A DNA stretch of 64,000 bases from Nemania diffusa (lineage: Eukaryota; Ascomycota; Sordariomycetes; Xylariales; Xylariaceae). The stretch is from NCBI GenBank assembly GCA_038501195.1, contig JBBPUQ010000003.1, positions 5,052,501 through 5,116,500 on the forward strand. The letters are read 5' to 3'. A program made the translations under genes and the position numbers. Under the pieces are notes generated by a model. It saw only the letters and a program-made list of their open reading frames with translations, did no database searches and was not told the DNA's origin. How positions within the stretch are numbered: position 1 is the first letter of the stretch; every line of letters begins with the position of its first letter. Below, piece after piece: positions 1 to 11,376 of the stretch.

Positions 1-1067
1 GAAGAAGTCGATAACGGTCTGGCTGCTTTGACGATGCCCAGAGGGGTCCATCAAAGCCGATGCAACGAGTTTCCATGATCTAATGAGCGCAGAGTGAAGG
101 TTAGCGAAGGAACAGCTGCAGCAGTAGCAGAAGCGGCAGCAGCAGCAGTGTGGCTGTTGCGAAGTGCAAGGCGAACATATAATGTTAGGTAGGCGAGTAT
201 ACAACAACAACATACAAGATGATGGTCTCGCCCTTGAGACATGGTTCCAAAGGGGGCAAATAGAGCTGGTCGGCAAGTGGCTCTGCCATTGCTGCAAGTA
301 TCAGCGGGCAATGCGCACTCGGCAGTGCAGCAAATGCATGTGAAGCAGCAGATGTTGCGACTTGGAGGTGTGAGTGAGAATTGTGTTTTTTTTTTCTTCT
401 GGTCGCCGTGACGCGACTTAGCTGAGACTTGGTGTTCGCGGGTCGCAAAGCTTCGATAAGATTGCCTGTTAGGCCAGTAGGTAGGTAGCTAGGAAGAAAA
501 TATTAAGTACGCAGTATTACCTTAGGTAGGTAGGTACCTAGAGCACTTAGCGGGAGGCCCAAGCTCCAGAGCCAACCAGCCAGGTACAGAATAATCTGTC
601 TACCTAGGTACCTTTAGTGCCTATGACCCCTACAGACGAGCGCTATAGCCTTGCAGTAGCATCCTTCAGGTTAATGGGTTCTCTACCAATTGGAGGATAG
701 AATCTAGCTAGCCTTGCAGAACCCCCCTCAGCTACCTATAAACTAGACTGGGGCTGCTAGATACATACCGAGCACCCCACTTGGGAATTCGCCCGAACCG
801 GCGATGGTTTCTGCCCCCAATTGTCAACTATATGACTCCGATCGCTGCGATCTTCTCATACCATCTAGACTCGAGGGAACAGGCCAGTGGGCACCCAACT
901 CATGATTAGGCTCATATCAACTTCGCCTCTCAATCAAGAAGATAGCTGCTCGCTTTAATCTCTTTCCGTTCTTTCAGGCCAAATTCCGATTCGACCCGTC
1001 CTAATCTTATTCAGTGTCGCTTATATCTACATCTATTATCTGTCGAACTGTCCAAGACATTTAAGTC
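1..1067. other. Gene-free stretch upstream of trpC
   Basis: No coding region is supported here. The short minus-strand frames between 51 and 448 are rich in Ala, Ser and His from GCA/GCAG runs and show no domain. Positions 480-615 contain a cluster of the palindromic TAGGTAGGTACCTAG-type motif that recurs in intergenic DNA across the window. The last 150 bases before the trpC start are pyrimidine-rich, as is common for fungal promoters and 5' leaders. Confidence 0.5.
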
Positions 1068-3455
1068 ATGGCGGCAGCCGAAATCGTAGATTTCTCACCA
1101 CATCATCCAGATCCCTCTCCCCCCGTTCCAACCGCCTCAAACCTCATCCTCATTGACAACTATGATTCCTTTGTCTGGAATGTCTACCAATATCTCGTTC
1201 TAGAAGGGGCTACCGTCACCGTCTATCGAAATGACCAGATCACCGTGGACGAGCTGATCGCCAAGAATCCGACCCAGTTAGTTGTGAGTCCTGGACCAGG
1301 TCATCCCATCACCGACTCTGGTGTCAGCCGTGATGCCATCAGATATTTCGCCGGGAAAATACCCATTTTCGGCGTATGTATGGGCCAGTAAGTAGTCACT
1401 CTCCGAAGGCACCATAATGGTAAGTAAGCCTCACACGAGCTGCCCTCTAACTTGTACTCTAGGCAATGCATATTCGATGTCTACGGGGGAGACGTAACCT
1501 CAGCTGGTGAAATATTACACGGCAAGACATCGCCACTGTCTCATGACTCTAAAGGCGTATATGCTGGCATGGCCCAGGGGCTCCCGGTCACCCGGTATCA
1601 CTCACTTGCTGGCACCCACGTAACACTACCTGAATGTCTCGAGGTTACGTCTTGGATACCTAAGGCCGACGGCTCAAAGGGAGTTATCATGGGCGTACGT
1701 CACAAGGAGCTAGCCATTGAAGGCGTCCAGTTTCACCCGGAAAGTATCCTGTCTGAAGATGGCCGTGTTATGATTAAGAATTTTTTGCGATTGCAAGCGG
1801 GCACTTGGGCCGAGAATGAACGCCTTCAAAATTCGACAGAGGCCAATAAGCTGGCTAGTGAGATGGCGAAGTCGTCCATCCAAGCCCCAAAGAAGAACAA
1901 TATCTTACAAGAGATATACGCGCGACGGAGGGAAGCTGTCACCGCCCAAAAGCAAATACCGTCACAGCGTCCTCAAGATCTTGAGGCTGCTTACCGTCTA
2001 AACGCGGCACCCCCACAGATCTCGTTCGTAGATCGCTTGCGTCAAAGCCCTTTCGATATTTCACTAATGGCCGAGATAAAGCGAGGTTCGCCGTCTAAGG
2101 GCATATTTGCCTTGAATATTGACGCACCAACTCAAGCGAAGAAATACGCCTTAGCAGGAGCTAGCGTCATATCTGTTCTTACTGAGCCAGATTGGTTCAA
2201 AGGGAGCATCGAGGATTTGCGCGCAGTTAGACAAGTGCTTGGCGGGATGCCCAACAGACCAGCCATTCTGCGAAAAGAGTTCATCTTCGAGGAGTACCAG
2301 ATCCTCGAGGCCCGGTTAGCTGGCGCAGATACAGTGCTCCTCATCGTTAAGATGTTAGACGAAGAGTTATTAACCCGCCTCTACAAGTACTCTGTTTCGC
2401 TGGGCATGGAGCCTTTGGTCGAAGTCCAGAACGGGGAGGAAATGGCGACAGCAGTGAAACTTGGCTCGAAAGTAATCGGAGTGAACAACCGCAACCTCGA
2501 GTCCTTCGAAGTAGATCTCAGTACAACAAGTAGGCTACGCAGCCTAGTGCCCCAAGAAACAATAATATGCGCACTCAGCGGGATTAACACCCACGAGGAC
2601 GTAATGGCCAATCATAAGGATGGCGTTAACGCCATCCTCGTCGGCGAGGCCATCATGCGTGCCCCAGATGCATCGGAGTTCATCGAACAACTCTGCGCCG
2701 GAAAGACTACGACAAAAAATATAGAGCTTGAATCCCTCCTCGTCAAGATATGCGGCACCCGCACCCAGGAAGCAGCGATAGCAGCGGCCGAGGCCGGCGC
2801 AGACCTCATCGGCATGATCCTAGTCCCGGGACGCAAGCGCACCGTCAGCGACGAGACCGCACGCGCTATCTCAGATGCTATTCATGGATTCTCACGCCCT
2901 ACAAGTCCTTCCGCACCTGCGCTTCCCACAGACAAGGCGACAGACTTCTTCGCAGCGGCGTCACAAAAGATAAGTACCCCGGGTCGCACGCGTCCCCTCC
3001 TCGTCGGCGTCTTCCTCAACCAGCCACTCGCCCAAATCCTAGAGCTGACGACGCGATACCGCCTCGACGTCGTGCAGCTCCACGGCAAGGAGCCCCTTGA
3101 ATGGACCCACCACATCCCCGTGCCAGTCATGCGACGCTTCGCCCCCTCGGAGCCTGGGATCGGCGCGCGGGGCTACCACACGGTCCCGCTCTTCGACTCT
3201 GGCTCTGCCGGCGGCTCGGGTCAGCTGCTCGACGCTGTGGCCGTCAAGGCCGCGCTCGAGCAGGACCGCGAGTTGAGAATCGTGCTCGCCGGCGGCCTAA
3301 CCCCAGAGAATGTCGTCGAAGTCATCCAGGGCGCTGGCGACGACGCCCGGCGCATCATCGGCGTCGATGTCAGTAGTGGTGTAGAGGGCCCCGATGGTCT
3401 GCAGAGTCTAGAGCGGATACGAGAGTTCATCAAAGCGGCGAAGGCGACTAGATAA
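1068..3455 (+). CDS. trpC: Trifunctional tryptophan biosynthesis protein TrpC (GATase, IGPS, PRAI)
   Basis: Two exons (1068-1387 and 1463-3455) joined across a 75-bp intron (GTAAGT...CTCTAG) give 770 residues, close to the usual size of the fungal fusion. Residues about 24-225 are the class I glutamine amidotransferase that feeds ammonia to anthranilate synthase. The triad is visible: Cys104 in GVCMGQQ, His198 and Glu200 in GVQFHPES. Residues about 254-520 are indole-3-glycerol phosphate synthase ([31 protein letters not shown]). Residues about 533-765 are phosphoribosylanthranilate isomerase ([27 protein letters not shown]). The intron falls inside the nucleophile motif and splicing restores CMGQQC exactly. 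The protein acts in the cytosol with the separate TrpE-type large subunit, which is not in this window. No disabling change is seen. Confidence 0.97.
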
Positions 3456-4123
3456 GTACTCGGTCAGCCAGCGATGTGCTTTATCTGCTACCAAAATAAG
3501 TAAAAGAAAAAAGCTAAAGAGAAACGAAGAACGAGGAAAGCAGAACCAACTTCATGATAACCATAGAAGGGGGCTTAAAAAATGCGAGATACTCGACTAG
3601 ATAGAAGTTTCCCAGCTATTTGAATAGAGAGGTTCTATGGAGTTGTGCAATGAAATCCTCGCCTCAGTGCCTCGTATGTTATTATCCATGAGCTAGTATC
3701 ATGAAGTTAAAAATAAGGTTCATGTATCATCGTAAAACACACCCGGTTGTCCCATATCACTTTTCCTTCATCTCATCAACGTAAATCTCCAGCGCGTCTC
3801 ATCTCACATATACAGAAGCATTTCCGGAGCCAAGACAAACCACCGGAACTCCTTTTTCGACCGCCAACCTCTTTCTACCCAAACTGTGGGGAATAGGGCA
3901 GAGGGTTAACCGGCCGAATACACGGTATGTTCAATTCAGTTGCTGGTGCGCAGATTGTAAGGCATCACACACAGAAAAATATGCGCAGCTCCCTTTTGAT
4001 GAGCAGATCTCCACCTCCCCAGTGTCACCTGTGCCGTCTCGCATGTCAAACACACGAACAATACCAGTTAATACCTCCTACCCTACCTTAAGAAATCGCA
4101 AAGCATCGATATGGCCAGGGGTA
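3456..4123. other. Convergent 3' region between trpC and the DUF4211 gene
   Basis: This is about 670 bases between two genes that point at each other. It is moderately AT-rich with A-runs near 3500-3530 that could serve 3'-end formation. No open frame, RNA gene or repeat could be supported. Confidence 0.5.
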
Positions 4124-6123
4124 TCACAGGCCTCTAGCGAACTTGCCCCTTAAACCTCGGCCCGTGGTCGCCTGGTTTCGTGCGTTCTCGAGGGTCTTTT
4201 TGAAGTCGCCATAGAGCGAAGTTACGACGCGCCTCTCTTGCCATTCATCTACGATACTATTGGCAAGGGCGCGGCGGCTCTTGGCCTTCATCTTCTCGCG
4301 CTGGCTAAGCTTTTCGCCCGTCATCCATCCCTCATCCTCGAGGCGCTCCTCGACCCATTCTTTGAGGGCATGTTTCCAGTGGAGCAGGCTATGAGCTGTT
4401 TCGGCGTTGCTGCAACACACGGAGCCCACGCACCATTCCTTGGTTATAGGCGGCAGGGGCATGCCTCGCGTGTCGACAGACGCCGTGTCGTTGTCTTCGT
4501 CTTCGTCTTCGCCGTCGTCATTGGAGTCCGAATCGGACTCGACTTCCGCGAGGGTGTCCTTATAGTACGCTGAACCCGAAAATATTATTTTAAAGGTTGA
4601 TGGATGACCACTTCGGCCACAAGCCTCGCAAGTCTCGTACAGGCCTGAGCCCAAATGGGCAAGCGAGAATGACTCAAGCCTCGGCCGGCTTTTCAATGCG
4701 CGGTTGAAATCCACCTTCCACGCTGATGAGGTGAATTTCGAATTGGCGAGAGCTCTCACTTCGTCGTCAAGTTTGCGCCAGGCATTGACGTAAACGGGGT
4801 CTTTCCGCTCGAACGCGGGATTGATTCGGTTGTGGACCAACCATTCGATGACGTACGGAAACTGATCTTTTAGCGGTTTGTGAGCATTTGACGTGAATTG
4901 TAGCGGGATGTCCACGGGAACGCCGAGAGGTGCATCGTCGTCATCCGTAACAAAATCATTCAGGTCACTTTCGTCATTGTCTTGGACCATTGGCTTTTTG
5001 CTTTTACGCTTCTGCCTATCTTTGTGTAACGCCGGCTGCTCTTCTGCTGCTTCTTCTTGTTCCTCGTCGTCAAATTTCTGGAGCACTTCAAAACCACGGT
5101 CAGGATCCGAGTCGTAAATCCCGCGCTTTTCTTGTTCGCCCGAGGAGGATTCGGACGATGTGAGTTGATCGATTTTTTCACCAGCACGTCGACGCCGTAG
5201 AAGTTCCATTGTCTTCTGTTTTTCTGATCTATGCCCCTTGTGTGGCTTCCTAATGGGAGAAGACACCGCTGCATTCGGTCTCTTTAGTCTACCAGGGGTA
5301 CGATTACCAGCCGACACGCTTGGTGAAGAATGTTGAACCATCTTCCTTTTTTTAAGTGGAGAGACGATATCCTCGTCAGAGGAATCGAGTTCTACGATTG
5401 TGGGTCTCGAGAGCTTCCTTGCTGAGCCTAATGGTAAGATTGGTGCATCATCAGAGTCTAGACTACTGATGGACGAGCGTCGTCTCTTGCGTGGAGAGGA
5501 TAATCCTGGCGGTTCCGGTTCCGGCTCTTCATCGTCACTATCATCAATAATGACAGTTCTCTGAAGTCTCGTAGAAACTGATTGAGATGACCGCGGGTTC
5601 CTAACGAATAGCTCTTCGTCGGGCTCCTCGGATTCTGATGTGTGTGGTTTAGTAGCCTTTTGGGTAGGAGGTAAAAGGTCCACGTCCTCATCGTCGCAAC
5701 CTGCATCGCCAATTTCGGCAGCGGAATCGTCTGAGGAATCATCTGCTACGGCGTGATTTCCTTGACCGTGGAGCCTCGGCATGAAACTGGCTGGTGGTGC
5801 TATTGGCTATGTCAATGGAGCTGCATTTAAAAAATATAGCACAGGTGGCTACAATGCAAACAGGATAAATAAGTAGAAGAAAAATACATACTCATAGAGT
5901 CATCTAACCTGCGCTGCTGTGATTTACGTCGACTTGAGCGGTTCGCGGTTTGAGCCGATGAAGAGGGTGTGGCCGTGGATGACAGACGACGAGCCGGGCT
6001 GCTATGCGCAGCTCTAGAATATCTAACTCTCGCAGGCGAATAAGTAGAAACCGGAGAGCTAGAGGATGCACCTATTGGCTCAAAAGTGAGCCTTGTCTGG
6101 CCCCTTTTGCTCTTCGGTGCCAT
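4124..6123 (-). CDS. DUF4211 domain nuclear protein
   Basis: Two exons on the minus strand. Exon 1 is 6123-5892 (77 codons plus one base). The donor is GTATGT at 5891. Exon 2 starts at 5790 or 5799, since both acceptors keep the frame, and runs to the stop at 4124. The product is about 630 residues. The N-terminal half is Ser/Asp/Glu-rich with basic KKRK-type patches and reads as a disordered nuclear region. The C-terminal part from LNDFVTDDDDAPL onward matches the DUF4211 family: a segment with FPYVIEWLVHNRINP, a CxxC pair (CEACGRSGHPSTF), an acidic insert, and a CVGSVCCSNAE segment with spaced cysteines suggesting a zinc-bound core. Human CCDC82 is a known member. Function is not established. 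An N-terminal QTRLTF box is discussed in the findings. Confidence 0.85.
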
Positions 6124-7507
6124 TGTCGCGAAGACACAAGAATATCTGTTCTATAAGTGTATTGCGAGCTGCAAGACTCAAGCGGCCGGAGCAGCAGCTC
6201 TTTGCGTTTGTTCTGCCCAACGGGTCTCTTGACAAAGTGCGGGGCAGAATCGTGCAAATAGATAACCTAGGTCCTAAATACAGGTAGTTAAGTCAACGAA
6301 GCCTCAGTAACCTTTTGCCTATTTAGGGCTCGTTGTAGATAAGGTAACGTCTAGCGATTGCAAGCCGATTGGGAAGTCGGAATAGCGCAGAATACAAAGG
6401 TGCAGATTGGAAACACAAATAGATGCCAATACATTAACTTACTTGTAGTTATTATTTTGGTACCTACAGAATGCCTGCCGTAGGAAATCAGGCAGCCGGG
6501 AGTGCGCTAGATAAAATGATCAGTGCAGGTTGGTTTCGACCACACGTGGCGACGCGCCGGATACGGAAGGAAGAGCGCGAGGTCACGTGATTCATGATAA
6601 CTCTTTTAAGCCAGAGTAAGCCATAGAAAGTTGTTAGGTATTGGCTTCTCTTGGGGACATAGAAGAAGATTACTTTGTAGGTACATAAGATACCTAATGT
6701 CTGGTAGTAGGTACTTACCTTGCATAGGGCTTGGTCTAAGCACCTAGGTACCTAGATACATCATTTTAAGAGACCAAACTCCACATAAAACAAGCAAATG
6801 TAAGCTGCTTAAAAAAGGTGGAATAAACAGGTACTAAGATTCCTATAGGTACCTATCCTTAGGTAGTAAACGGCACAGTATGGTACCTTCATAATCTGTC
6901 TACTTAAGCAACATCAAGTAGAGACATTCCGTCAAGCTTCCGCAGCGCAACGTAGATAGGTACTTCTTATGGGTGTGTAAAGAAAGTGTAGGCATTCATC
7001 ACAACTTCTGTCACGTCGTGGTACAAACGAACAGGCTCTAAGACACACGCCTACTGGATATAGACTAGGTATAGGCTATAATAATCCAATGGCCGCCTCT
7101 AACAACACGCAGTATAGCAATGCATTCCTGGGCTAGTATATCAGTCGTATCACAGGCTTTATTCGCGTTGCTCAGAGGGTTGTCCGTGAAGGGGGTAAGG
7201 TCGAGGTGTATTGATTGTGATGTGTGATGCAGGGGACAATATGTCGTGACTCTGGGGGGGGTTCCCTCAACCCTTGTGGGTTTGCTATCTAGAGGATGTC
7301 CGTGACCGTACCATAATCAACCGTGTGAGGTTCCCAGCGTGCTCCTAGCCTAGCTTCGCTCTCGATAGGATGTCTCGTGGCTCAATAGAGCTCAGCGACC
7401 ACGCGGGTCAAAATTATCTAAGAGCTAAGGGAGACGACGCCAGGAAGCTGTGTTTCTGCTGAGATCGGCCGTGCCCGAACGTATTCTTCCGCTGAGTTGT
7501 CATCATC
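6124..7507. other. Intergenic region: DUF4211 promoter side and Yrb1 3' side
   Basis: No gene could be supported. The stretch holds the upstream region of the DUF4211 gene and the 3' flank of the RanBP1 gene. TAGGTACCTA-type palindromic motifs cluster at about 6640-6760 and 6840-6870. The small Arg/Lys-rich frame at 7414-7617 is an out-of-frame shadow of the acidic C-terminus of the RanBP1 gene. Confidence 0.5.
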
Positions 7508-8454
7508 CTAGGAAGTAGCCGCGGGCTCCTCCTTCTTTTCCTCCTCCGCCTTGGGCTCTTCCTCAGTCTTAGCTGCTTCTTCCTCCTCCTCATCCTCCTC
7601 CTTTTCGTCCTTGCCAAACAGAACCTCGTTCTCCTTCTGAGCCTTCAGCCATGCTTCCTTGAAGAGCAGGGCATCTACATCACCAAGTTAGTCGATAGAA
7701 TGCAGGGTCATTGTTTATAGTAGGTTACTCACTTTCAGCATTGGCAAGACGGACAGATACGGTGATAGCTTCAGGCTCGCCTTCGCTGACATCGGCGGCA
7801 ACGCTCCAGAGCCAGGCACGATCACTTGTAGACATGGCCGCAATCTTCATGTCAGGGGTAACTGCATAGTTCGGCGTTAGTAGATCACTCGAATCAATAA
7901 TGTAGCAAGGACTGTAGGAGAACTTACTGTAGTGGTTGGCGCAAACCTTGAGGGTCTTGTCGCGTCGCATAACGAGGCGGGTCTTGCCGTTCTCCTTGTG
8001 CTTAAGAAGACGGAGAGGGCCAGTGCCGCGCTCCTTCCATTCACGAGACTCCTGAATGAATCTGAACATCTTGCATCGCATGTTGAAGACCTGCTCCTCG
8101 GATTCCTCATGTGTCACCGTCTCGACTTTCTCAGTGAGCCTGTGGACGGGCTCAAAGTTGACATCATCGGACTCGGGAACTTGGTCCTAGTTACAATCGC
8201 GTTAGAAACATTGTATCATGATTAGGGAGACGAGTTGAATCAGTGGCAGAGACACTCACATCATCGTCCCCCTTAGCAGCAGCAGCGGCCTCGCGTTGGG
8301 CCTTAGCACTGCCAGAGACATCGCCGCGGTCCTCGTCCTCTTCCTTCTTCTCTTTCTTTGCGCCACCACCGAACATGGAAAAAACAGACGAGGAGGCAAG
8401 CGGCTTTGACTCAGCCTCGGGGGCCTTGGGCTCCGTCTTGTCTGTAGAGCTCAT
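7508..8454 (-). CDS. yrb1: Ran-specific GTPase-activating co-factor, RanBP1/Yrb1 family
   Basis: Four exons: 8454-8260, 8186-7928, 7861-7733 and 7674-7508. All boundaries are GT-AG and the frame closes exactly to 249 residues. The N-terminal 65 residues are a low-complexity Lys/Glu/Ala segment containing SVFSMFGGG. The Ran-binding domain follows. Its hallmarks are FEPVHRLTEKVE, EQVFNMRCKMFRF, EWKERGTGPLRLLKHKENG, RLVMRRDKTLKVCANHYI, and a tail with WSVAADVSEGEPEAIT and FKEAWLKAQKENE. The C-terminus is a Glu/Lys-rich acidic tail. Family knowledge: it binds Ran-GTP in the cytoplasm, helps RanGAP release Ran from export complexes, and so supports nuclear transport. Size and layout are normal. 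Confidence 0.95.
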
Positions 8455-11046
8455 GTTGACGATGCCTTATGAATGCGCGAGCGCAGAATCGAGATAAACA
8501 CACGGTGGGTGGGTCTAGAAATCCAAGGACAGATTTAGTATGCTATTACTATCAAATAGTTGTATTTTGGGTTCTGTCGGGTCTATGACTCTGAAAAGGG
8601 GTGAAGAGCAAGACCAAGAAAAAAAAAAGTTGGTAGTGAAATGCCCCGCTCTGAAGAGTCCGCGTCAGGCAGCACAACCGGGTGTGCAGCGCGAAGAAAA
8701 TGATAATAAAGGAGAGTTAGGCAGACATACCAGTTACGGTGTTATTGCGCGCGAATAGTAGCACGGCTAGTAGTGGTGCTTGAGCGAGCGAGCGAGAGAT
8801 CTATGCAATGCAGTTCGGCCTGTTTTGGTAGTAGGTAGGTAGAAGGGTTGTAGGAGGTATGCAAACGCGGGGGTGAAGAGGGCGGAACCTGAAATTGTTT
8901 AGATAAATCGCCATACAACTGGAACGGGTCCAAGGGAGAGGGGGAGGGGGGGCAAGACTGTATGTACATGTAGGTATCCAAGCATGGCATACCTTAGGTG
9001 CCTGTAGTCGCTGTAGGTAGGTATCACAGGCAGTCTACACTGGAGCATACCGCGTATTCTGTATACCCACCACCTCACACACATACCTCTCCTCAGGTAC
9101 CTGGTGTACAGGTAAATAAACAACTACTATCACAAGCAAAGTGGGAAAGTGGGGTCGACTTTGGAGTTATTTGGGCAGCAAATTTATAGTCTAGACTACC
9201 TAACCTACCCAAGGTATTTGACACCATAGTACTGTGTAAGCGGGGTGCTCGATACGACTTAAGAATGTTCCAATCAGCTTTCGAAATCATGGTTCCTTTC
9301 ATCTGATTCGGTAAATATGTACATGCATGTACGCATAGGTACTGTAGGTTTTCTACGCCATTCTTCGATATTTAGATCAAGAATAATTCCTTTATTTTTG
9401 TCTTTCGTTATCGACTTGCAAGATCAAAGCAAAAAAGTTGGCGATAGTGTGTTCTAGCTAAGCAGCGGCTAAGTAGTTAGAGTGCCCCCCTACATTTCTC
9501 AACCTAAATTTAAATTAGCCCTTCCCAAGACTAGGTACTGGGTATAGGTATACTATACCTGTATGGTAACTTCCCTAATTTGTCTACCCACAAACCTCAT
9601 TAACGCAGCACTCGATATCAAAAAGCATGATAGAAAGCTTCTACTCCAGTCTGAATATAATTTTTAGGGGTCAAAGTAATTCTTTTTAAACATTTCCCCT
9701 TGTCTTTTACACCTTTAGTCAGGCATTCTCAAAATTGGATTTTCCAACATGACCCACCCCTTTCTCCTGTCTCTTCCTTTATAATTCGTCTTTACCTATA
9801 TATTTAAATGATATCACTCAATCCCTCAAGAGGAGCATGAAAACTATTGTTATATTCTGAGTTAATCTAGATTGTTATGAAATCTTTCATCTATTCCTGC
9901 ATAATCCTCTTAGTTAAGTGAGGATATTCTTTAAGCCCCGAACGAAGCACCCTTAGCACACTTTAAAATGATATAAAATGTAATTTACGACTCACTTGCA
10001 TCATTTAGCATCTATTTGTTTTTGATTAGGGCAATGGCACCAGCCTCGCATTTGATGTACTTGATAACGGTAAATGTTCTGACCCTGTAGCTGCATTCAA
10101 CTCCACTATGGATGGCTACCAAAGACTATACGACACTTGGTACTCGGATGATTTTGAAATAGTATAGATTTCCAAGCACCGAGATTATCTAGCAGTGAAT
10201 CTTCAGCTTAATCAAGATAAGTTAATCCAAGGTGCAACCTAGTTTCAAGAACATCAACCGGCCAGATCTTTTGGCAAGGAAATAATCAGAAGAGCTTCGG
10301 GCCGAGCACGAGCGAGTCCAACACCGCGAATTTATACTGCAACTAAAATAAAGATACAAATAGCTCCAGTTAGAAGAAGAGTGTATGGTATCATAAGTGA
10401 GCTCATGCATGACATATGTTAGCTAGAGTCTTCTGACCTGCTCAAGGGAACATAAGGGCTAAAGAAGTCATTAGGGGAAGGCCAGCCTTTTCGACTCGGG
10501 ATCTTCCCTATCTTTGCATCCACGAGGAAACGAGTTTGTTCGTTATATCGTAACGAGTTACTACAATGGTGAAGATGCCTGTTTTTCTCCTAGGTCCGAT
10601 TTCATAATCTGTTATCCTAGACGTCATCATAGAGGTAATTATAGAAGAATTTCCGTCCCTAGACCCACGAGTCTCTAGTTGATCTCGACTTAGTTGACTC
10701 CACCATTACAAACGCTTAGAGTATATTTTAATTATGTGTATTGTTCTTTCATGAGAATGAAGGCTTATATAAGATAATCCATTGGTAGTGATTTGGCGCA
10801 TCGAATCATTATCGCGGTGTTGCTAATGAGATAGACTCTGCTCCAAAGGTTGCGCAGGACATGCTGCTTAGCTTCCCCAGCGTCCGCATCGGCCTAATAG
10901 TCGGCATTTGGTGGTGGGTGGTATGCATTCTACCTATGTCGTGACCAGTGCTTCGAATAGCGGTACTGGTCCTAGAGCGTTTTAACACAAACTCCGATGA
11001 AGTAGTAAAAGATGAAAGATATCGGCCAACGGGCTAGTTAAACTAG
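8455..11046. other. Gene-poor flank left of the retroelement block
   Basis: No intact gene is supported. 8800-9060 is a Yrb1 upstream region with GGTAGGTAG-type motifs. 10,030-10,440 on the plus strand keeps one reading frame with a few stops. It begins GNGTSLAFDVLDNGKCSD and continues past a TAG with ISKHRDYLAVNLQLNQDK, which looks like a decayed coding fragment of unknown family. Base composition here is ordinary, so the RIP-type bias begins inside the element and not in this flank. Confidence 0.4.
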
Positions 11047-11051
11047 CCACT
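11047..11051. repeat. Left target-site copy of the outer element (CCACT)
   Basis: The five bases CCACT directly precede the left LTR. The five bases after the right LTR (26,443-26,447) are CCACC. The pair differs by one transition, as expected of a 5-bp target-site duplication that aged or was hit at one cytosine. Confidence 0.6.
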
Positions 11052-11376
11052 TGTGACAAGGGCTTATTTTCTAGGGCTTGGAACAAGGTCTATTCAGCTA
11101 ATAAATCACTTTGGTCTTGCAAGGTCTATAATTCCCTTTTTCTTTTCAGTCTAGAAAAATCAGTCCTTTTTGTACCCAAAAGCTCTTAAGCTACAGTTTA
11201 TACAATCTAGTATTTCTAGAACTGTTAGTTCTTTTTGTATATAGTTGTAAGTTCAAATAACCTGTTTTATTTAATAGTTTTTATACAAATAGATTAAATT
11301 TTAAACTATTAAATATATATATATATAACTAGTTAATAGCTTTTTGTAAATTTAAAGCAGTTTTAGCTATATAATA
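11052..11376. repeat. Left LTR of the outer element (325 bp)
   Basis: This direct repeat aligns without length change to 26,118-26,442. Differences are overwhelmingly C/T and G/A. The outer part up to about 11,200 keeps its G and C (GACAAGGGCTTATTTTCTAGG) while the inner part is AT-saturated, for example AGCTATATAATA where the right copy has GGCTGTGTGACA. Confidence 0.88.
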
